Of a DNA stretch of 64,000 nt, positions 9,796 to 18,700 are shown one piece after another; position 1 is the first letter of the stretch, and every line of letters begins with the position of its first letter. The notes under the pieces are model-generated. The model ran no database searches. It saw only the letters and a program-made list of their open reading frames with translations, and was not told the origin of the DNA. The position numbers and the translations under genes were made by a program. This DNA comes from Aquipseudomonas alcaligenes (GTDB lineage Bacteria > Pseudomonadota > Gammaproteobacteria > Pseudomonadales > Pseudomonadaceae): NCBI RefSeq assembly GCF_003205495.1, contig NZ_QJRX01000007.1, positions 62,001 to 126,000 of the forward strand. The letters run 5' to 3'.

Positions 9796-12700
9796 AGGGC
9801 CTCCAGTTCGTCGAGCAGCGCGGCCATATCGCGCAGGTCTTGGTCTTCTTCCTCGGCAGCGGCCGGGGCCTGACCATCGAGGTTGGCGGCCAGGGCCGCC
9901 AGGTTCTCCGCCTCGAAGAAGGCGCGCAGCGGCAGTTCCAGCCCCAGACGCTGGCGCAGCAGGGCCACGGCCTGGGTAGCCAGCAGTGAATGCCCGCCGA
10001 GTTCGAAGAAGTTGTCGTCGAGGCCGACCTGGGCCACTTCCAGCACTTCCTGCCAGATAGCCGCCAGGGCGATCTCCCGTTCGCTCTGTGGCGCCCGGTA
10101 AACCCGCGCCTGCCAAACCGGCTCGGGCAGCGCACGGCGCTCCAGCTTGCCGTTGGGCGACAGCGGCATGCGCTCCAGGCGCATCAGGATCGAGGGCACC
10201 ATGTGCTCGGGCAGCTCGCTCTTCAATGCCGCCTTGATGCCGGCCAGCCAGGCGGTCTCATCCACCGGCAGAGGATCGGCCACCAGATAGCCGACCAGCT
10301 GCTTGCCGATCTGGCTGTCGCGGGCCACCACCACGGCCTCGGCGACGCCCGGCTGGGCACCGAGCTGGGCTTCGATCTCGCCCAGTTCGACGCGGAAGCC
10401 GCGGATCTTCACCTGATGGTCGATGCGCCCCAGGTAGTCGATGGCGCCGTCGGCACGCCAGCGCACCAGGTCGCCGGTGCGGTACATGCGTCCGCCCTCG
10501 CTGCTGAACGGATCGGGCAGGAAGCGCTCGGCGGTCAGTTCCGGACGGCGGTGGTAGCCGCGCGCCAGGCCGATGCCGGCGATGTACAGCTCGCCGGGCA
10601 CGCCCTGCGGCACCGGGTTGAGCTGGGCATCGAGGATATGCAGGCGCAGGTTGGCGATCGGCCGGCCGATTGGCACGGCGTGGCGCCCTTCCTCTACGCA
10701 GGTCCAGTGACTGACGTCGATGGCTGCCTCGGTCGGGCCGTACAGGTTGTACAGGCCAGCCTGAGGCAGGCGCTGGAAGGTCCGCACCTGCAGCTCCGCC
10801 GGCAGCGCCTCGCCGCTGCAGATGACGCGGGTCAGGCTCTGGCACTGCTCCACGTCCGGGTGCAGGAGGAAAGCCTGCAGCATGGAGGGCACGAAGTGCA
10901 GCGTACTGACCTTGTGGCGCTGGATAAGCTCCACCAGCTTCTGCGGGTCGCGGTGGTCGCCCGGCGCGGCAACGGCCAGGCAGGCGCCGGTGACCAGCGG
11001 CCAGAAGAACTCCCATACCGAGACGTCGAAGCTGAACGGGGTCTTCTGCAGCACCACGTCGCCAGCGCCCAGCTGATAGGCCTCCTGCATCCACAGAATG
11101 CGGTTGGCCAGGGCCTCGTGGCTGTTGCCGGCGCCCTTGGGCTTGCCGGTGGAGCCGGAGGTGTAGATGACGTAGGCCAGATCGTTGCCCTGCAAACTGA
11201 CTGCCGGCGGCGTGAGCGGCTCGGCACTGCAGTCTTCGCGATCCAGGCCCAGGGCCTTGAGCCCGGCCGGCAGCGGCAGGCGCTCGACCAGCGCGCTGTG
11301 CGACAACAGTAGGTCGACGCCGGAATCCTCCAGTAGATAGGCCAGGCGTTCCAGCGGATATTCCGGGTCGAGCGGCACATAGGCGCCGCCGGCACGAACG
11401 ATGGCATGCAGGCCGATCACCAGCTCCAGCGAGCGCTCCAGGCTGATACCGACCAGGCTGCCGCGCTGCACGCCGAGGCTGCGCAGGCGGTTGGCCAATT
11501 GGTTGATACGTGCCTCCAGCTCGGCGTAGCTCAGCGTTTGCTCGCCGAACACCAGGGCTGGCGCCTGCGGCGTGCGCGCGGCCTGCTGGCTGATGCGCTC
11601 GCTGAGGAAAACCTGCGGCCCGTAGTCCTTGGCCGTGTCGTTCCAGGTGGCGAGCTGCGCCTGCTCGTCTTCCTCGAGCAACGGCAGCAGGCCGATGGGC
11701 TGACTCGGGTCGGCGCAGATGCCTTCCAGCAGGCGTACGAAATGCCGTGCCAGGCGGGCGATGGTGCGCGCCTCGAACAGCTCGGCGGCGTAGCTGACGA
11801 AACCGCTGAGGCTGCCGTCGGCCGCCTCCTCGGTATCCAGCGCCAGGTCGAACTGCGCGCCGGCGGCGCCCGGGTCATGCGGTTGCACGCGCAGGCCCGG
11901 CAGGTTGCCGAGGGCGCTGAAGTCCACCTGCTGGTGGTTGAATGCCACCTGGAACAGCGGGTGATGGCTCAGGCTGCGCGTCGGTTGCAGGGCTTCCACC
12001 AACTGGTCGAAGGGCAATTCCTGGTTGGCCAGGGCATCACGGCTGGCCTGGGCCAGTTCGCCGAGCAGTTCGCGGAAAGGTTTCAGCCCGGCCGGCTCGC
12101 CGCGCAGCACCAGGGTGTTGATGAAACAACCGAGCACGCCGTCCATTTCCGCCAGGCTACGCCCGGCCACCGGTACGCCGACGCGGATATCTTCCTGGCC
12201 GCTGTAGCGGTGCAGCAAGGTCTGCCAGGCTGCCAGCAGCAGGCTGAACAGCGTGCTGCCTTCGCGCTGAGCCAGGGCACGCAGCTGTGCGGTGAGCAAC
12301 GGCGACAGCTCGAAGCACCAACGCAGGCCCTGGCGCGCGCCCTGAGCCGGGCGCGGATGGTCGGTCGGCAGTTCCAGCAGCGGCTGGTGTTCACCCAGGC
12401 GCGCCTTCCAGTAATCCAGTTGGCGCGTGGCCTCGCTGGACTTCAGCCAGTCGCGCTGCCACTGGGCATAGTCCGCGTACTGCAGCGGCAGCAGCGCGAA
12501 CTGCGCGGTACGGCCCTCGGCGAACGCCGCGTAGGCGGCGGCGAACTCGCCGATGAAACGCTGCATCGACCAGCCATCGGAGACGATATGGTGCTGGACC
12601 AGCAGCAGGCGGTACTCCTGATCGGCCAGGCGCAGCACGCTGACCCGCAGGAGCGGCTCGGAAGCCAGGTTGAACGGGCGCGTGAGCAGCTTCTGCGCAT

Positions 12701-15700
12701 AATCGCGCGCCTCGATTTCACGCTCACTGGCCGGCAGTTCACGCAGGTCGAACCAGTCGATGCGCTGGCCCTGCGGCGCCAGGATGCGCTGGCGCGCCTC
12801 GCCACCCACCTCGACAAAGCGCGTACGCAGCGCCTCATGGCGCGCTTCCAGCTGGTCGAAAGCGGCCTGCAGCGCCTGGCGATCCAGGCGGCCCTGCAGG
12901 TCGAGGCCTGCAGGCATATGGTAGGCGCCGTTGCTCGGGTCCAGACGGTTGAGGAACCACAGGCGCTGCTGGGCATGCGACAGCGGCAGGTCGCCGCCTC
13001 GCGGCAGCGCGCGCAGCACCGGTGCATCGGCGGCTTCGCGTTGCAGGGAAGCCGCACAGTCGGCCAGGCGGCTCTGCTCGAACAGAGCCTTGAGCGGCAA
13101 CTGCAGGCCCTGCTGGCGGATGCGGCTGACCACCTTGAGCGCGACGATGGAATCACCGCCCAGCTCGAAGAAGTGATCCTGCCGCCCTACCCGCTCCACA
13201 CCCAGCACTTCGGCCCAGATGGTGGCGAGGATGCGCTCATTGTGGGTTTGCGGGGCCTCGTAGTCCTGGCTCTGCCAGGTCGGCTCCGGCAGCGCGGCGC
13301 GGTCCAGCTTGCCGGCCGGGGTCAGCGGCAGTTTGGTCAGGGCGATGATCTGCGCGGGGACCATATAGTCCGGCAGGACTTTGGCCAGCTCGCTGCGTAG
13401 AGCATTGGTATCAGTGTTGTCGCGGGCGACGACATAGCCCACCAGCTGCTTGCCGGTCGGCGTCTCACGAGCGATCACCGCCGCCTCCTGCACGCCATCG
13501 AGTGCCAACAGCTGGCTCTCGATCTCGCCCAGTTCGATACGGAAGCCACGGATCTTCACCTGGTGGTCGACGCGACCCAGGTAATCCAGGGTACCGTCCT
13601 CGCGCCAGCGCACCAGGTCGCCAGTGCGGTACATGCGCTCACCGGCGGCGCCGAACGGGTCGGGCAGGAAGCGCTCGGCGGTCAGTTCCGGACGCTGGAA
13701 GTAACCGCGAGCCAGACCCACTTCGCCACCGATATACAACTCGCCGGCCACGCCGATGGGTAGCAGGTTCAGCTCGGCATCCAGCACATACAGGCTGCGC
13801 GGGCCGACCGGATTGCCGATGGGGGCGTAGGCGGCTTCGAAACTGTCACCGGGATAGGCTTCCCAGATCAGCGGGGTCACCACGGTCTCGGTCGGACCGT
13901 AGCCGTTGATGATGCGTTTGGGTTCAAGGACGCGCTGCAGACGCTCGTAGGTTTCGCGGGTAAAGGCTTCCCCGCCCAGGGTCCATGAGCGCACCGGCAG
14001 TTTCAGGTTCTGGCTTTCCACCCAGTCCAGCAGCTGCTGGGCATAGCTGGGCGGCAGACAGGAGATGGTTACGCCTTCGTCGGCGATCACCTGGCAGGTC
14101 TTCTCCGCGCTCCACAGTTCCTGGTCACGGATCACCAGACGGCTGCCGAAGGCCAGCGGCACGGTCCAGCGCTCCAGGGCGCCATCGAAGCTGATCGAGG
14201 CGAAATGCAGCTCCACGTCGTCCGGGGTCATGCCATAGCGCTGGCCGATGGTCTGCACATGCATGCTCAGGCCGAGGTGGTTCACCGCCACACCCTTGGG
14301 CTGGCCGGTGGAGCCGGAGGTGTAGATCAGGTAGGCCAGATTCAGCGGATGCAGCTGTGCCGCAGGCGCTGACGAATCAAACGCAGACAGATCCAGCTGA
14401 TCCAGATACAGCGGCTCGACGCCCTCGCCCAGCGGCAGGCGCTCGGCCAGATCGGAGCTGGTGATCAGCCACTGCAGGCCCGAGTCCTCGACCATGTAAC
14501 CGAGGCGCTCGCGCGGATAGTCCGGATCGAGCGGCACAAAGGCTCCACCGGATTTCAGCACCGCCAGCATGGCGACGATCATCGCATTCCCACGCTCCAG
14601 CGACACGCCGACGCGGGACTCAGGCTGCACGCCGTGGGAAACCAGCAGATTGGCCAGGCGATTGGCGCGTGCCTCCAACTCGGCGAAAGATAGGCGCTCG
14701 TCGCCATGCACCAGGGCGATGGCCTCCGGGCGCAGGCGCGCCTGTTCGGCGATCAGCGCGGGCAGCAGGCGTGCGGAATCGAAGGCCTGGCGCGGAGTGT
14801 TCCACTCGGCCAGACGTGCCTGCTCATCGGCGGAACTCAGCTGCAGGCTGCCCAGCGTCCGCGCCGGATCGCCACACACCTGATCCAGGGCCTGGCGCAG
14901 CAGCGCCTCGACCTGGGCGATGCCGTCGGCGTCGAAATGCGCACGGTCGTAGGCCAGCAGCAGCTCCAGGCGGCTGCCCGGCAGCACGGCCAGGGTCATC
15001 GGGTAATGGGTGAACTCGTGGCTTTGTGGCATGCCCAAACGCAGCTCGCCACGCTCGGCCTGCTTGAGTGCCTCGCCCAGCGGATAGTTCTCGAACACCA
15101 GCAGGCTGTCGAACAGCGCCTCGCCGGCGCTGCCGACCCAGCGCTGGATATCGTGCAGCGGGCTGTGCTCGTGCTCGCGCAGCTGCAGATTCTGCACCTG
15201 CAGCGCGGCCAGCCAGTCGCCTAGCGGCTGCTCGGCCGGCAGTTGCACGGCGACGGGCAGGCTGTTGATAAACAGGCCAAGCATCTGCTCGCTGCCGGCC
15301 AGCTCGGTCGGGCGACCGGCCACGGTGGCGCCGAAGCACAGGCTGCGCTTGCCGGTCAGGCGCGCCAGCAGCAAGGCCCAGGCGGCTTGCACCAGGGTAT
15401 TGAGGGTCAGGCCGTGACGTTGGGCGAAACCGCGAATCCGTTGTTCGGTGGCGCTATCGAGCGGCAGCGGATGACGGGCATGGCCCTGTTCCGGCGCACG
15501 GCACGGCAGGCAGCCGGCGATGCGGGTGGCGCCCTCCAGCGGTGCCAGCTGTTCACGCCAGAAGGCCTGCTCGGCAGCCGCATCCTGACCGTCGAGCCAG
15601 TGGATATAGTCACGGAACTGGCCGCCTGGCGCCGGCAGGCGGTCACCGTGATAGATGGCCAGCACCTCGGCGAACAGCAGGCCGTTGCTCCAGCCGTCCA

Positions 15701-18700
15701 GCAGCAGGTGGTGCAGGGTCCAGACCAGCACGAAGTCGCCGGCGCCACGCTGGATCAGAGCCAGACGCAGCAGCGGCGCCTGGTCGAGGGTAAAGCCGCG
15801 CTCACGCTCGGCGCTGCAGAAGGCCTGCAGCTGCGCCTCGAAATCGGCGACACCGCGCCAGTCGAGATCCTGCCAGTCCAGCTCGACCTCGGCCTGCACC
15901 AGTTGCAGCGGGCGCTCGCCCAGCAGGAAGCGGCTACGCAGCACGCCATGCCGCACCAGCACCTGGCGCCAGGCGCTTTGCAGGCGCAGCGGATCGAGGC
16001 CGGTGAACGGCAGCAGCAGCTGGCTGACGTAGCTGCCGGCACCTTCCAGCTGGCTGTGGAACAGCAGGCCCTGCTGCAGCGGCGACAGCGGGTGGATATC
16101 TTCCACGCCGGCCAGTGCATCCAGCTCGATCTGGCTCAGACCGGCCAGCGGCACGTCGCTGGGGGTCAGCAATGGTTGGGCCTTGGCGCAGTGCTGGGCG
16201 ATGGCGCGCAGCTCATCCTGCAGGCGAGTGACCACCCCCTCCAGGGTGGTGCGCGCCAGCTGCGCCGGGTTGAAGTCGATGTACAGCTGCAGGGCACCGC
16301 CACGCTGCTCGGCGTTGATGACCAATGCTGCGTCCATGGGCGCATCGGCTTCGCGCCATAGACCGCCTTCGCGCAGGCGCAATCCGCCCTCGCCCTGGTC
16401 GAACTGGCCCAGGTAGTTGAACAGCAGTTGCGGCGCGCGCTCGGTCAATTGACCTTGTTGGGCCAGTAGACCAAAGCCCAGTCCCAAGTTGGGCACGGCG
16501 CGCAGCTGCTCCTTGATCGCCTTGAGGCTGGCGGCCAACTCGGCCTCCGGTTGCAGGCGCACGGGGTAGAGGCTGGTAAACCAGCCGACGCTGCGCGACA
16601 GGTCGATATCCTCGAACAGCGGCGCGCGGCCATGGCTCTCCAGGTGTACGGTCAGCACCGGCTGCTCGCTCCAGCTGCATAGCACGCGACTCAGAGCGGT
16701 CAGCAGCAACTCGTCGGCGCGCAGGCGATAGGCGCGTTGGCCGGCCTGCAGCAGCTCGCGGGTAAAGCCGGCGTCCAGGCTCAGCTCCAGACGCTGGCGA
16801 GTGCCTTCGCTACCCGCATCGCTGCTCAGCAGCGGCAGTTCGCCGCCAGCGGCCTGCTGGGCCTGCCAGTACGGCAGCTGTGCGTCCACATTCCAGCCGG
16901 CCAGGCGCTCGCCCCAGATCTTGAAGGGACTGGTCTTGCTCGGCAGCTGCACCGCCAGGCCGCTGGCCAGTTGCAGACAGGCGCGCTGCAGGTCTTCCAG
17001 CAGCACGCGCCAGGACACGCCATCGACCACCAGATGGTGGATGGACAGCAGCAGGCGGTCGGCCTGGTCTGGCTGGGTCAGGTACAGACCGCGCAGGTGT
17101 GAGCCGCTGGCTGGATCAATGCTGCGCTGAGCGGCGTCATAGTACGGTTGCGGATCTTCGCCAGCGGCCAGTTCGACCCGTTGCAGCAGAGGCCCCACCA
17201 CTTCGGCTGCATGTACCTGCTGCCACTGACCATCGCGCTGCTCGAAGCGCAGACGCAGGGCATCATGGTGCCGAACCAGGGCTTGCAGCGCCTGCTCCAG
17301 CTGGGCAGCCGACAGCGGCTCGGCCAGCTCCAGCAGCAGGTACTGGTTGCACGGGGCCAGGCCCTCGCGCTGCAGTAGCCGGGACTGGATCGGCAGCAGC
17401 GGTGCAACGCCGGTCACCGGCCCCTGCTCGGCCAGCGGCGCGGCGACGCTGCGGGCAACGCCGGCCAGTTGGGTCAGGGTCTGCTGCTGGAACAGATCCT
17501 TGGGTGTCAGACCCAGGCCCTGCTGGCGGGCGCGACTGACGACCTGCAACGCGACGATGGAGTCGCCACCCAGCTCGAAAAAGTGGTCCTGCCGCCCTAC
17601 CCGCTCCACTCCGAGGACCTCGGTCCAGATGGTGGCGAGGATGCGCTCATTGTCGGTTTGCGGGGCCTCGTAGTCCTGGCTCTGCCAGGTCGGCTCCGGC
17701 AGCGCGGCGCGGTCCAGCTTGCCGGCCGGGGTCAGTGGCAGTTTGGCCAGGGCGATGATCTGCGCGGGGACCATATAGTCCGGCAGCACCCTGGCCAGTT
17801 CGCTACGCAAAGCATTGGTGTCGAGATTGTCGCGAGCGACCACATAGCCCACCAACTGCTTGCCGGTCGGCGTCTCACGGGCGATCACCGCCGCCTCCTG
17901 CACTCCGTCCAGGGCCAGCAGCTGGCTCTCGATCTCGCCCAGTTCGATACGGAAGCCGCGAATCTTCACCTGATGATCGACGCGACCGAGGTAATCCAGG
18001 GTGCCATCCGCACGCCAGCGCACCAGATCGCCGGTGCGGTACATGCGCTCCCCTGCCTGGCCAAACGGATCGGGCAGGAAGCGTTCGGCGGTCAGCTCGG
18101 GACGCTGGAAGTAACCGCGAGCCAGGCCGACTTCTCCACCGATATACAGCTCCCCAGCCACGCCGATGGGCAGCAGGTTCAGCTCGGCATCCAGTACATA
18201 CAGGCTGCGCGGGCCCACCGGATTGCCGATGGGCGCATAGGCGGCCTCGAAGCTATCGCCGGGGAAGGCTTCCCAGATCAGCGGGGTCACCACCGTCTCG
18301 GTCGGACCGTAGCCGTTGATGATGCGTTTGGGTTCAAGGACGCGCTGCAGACGCTCGTAGGTTTCGCGGGTAAAGGCTTCGCCACCAAGGGTCCAGGAGC
18401 GCACCGGTAGCTTGAGGTTCTGGCTTTCCACCCAATCCAGCAGCTGCTGGGCATAGCTCGGCGGCAGGCAGGAGATGGTCACGCCTTCGTCGGCGATCAC
18501 CTGGCAGGTTTTTTCCGCGCCCCACAGTTCCTGGTCACGAATCACCAGACGACTGCCAAAAGCCAGCGGCACGGTCCAGCGCTCCAGGGCGCCGTCGAAG
18601 CTGATCGAGGCGAAATGCAGCTCCACGTCGTCCGGGGTCATGCCATAGCGCTGGCCGATGGTCTGCACATGCATGCTCAGGCCGAGATGATTCACCGCCA

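Noticed and set aside
9796..10116. A 107-codon in-frame extension of the second NRPS upstream of GTG 9795
   Set aside because: It lies wholly inside the first NRPS gene, is Gly/Arg/Pro-rich without motifs, and GGAGG plus the GTGA overlap support the downstream start.
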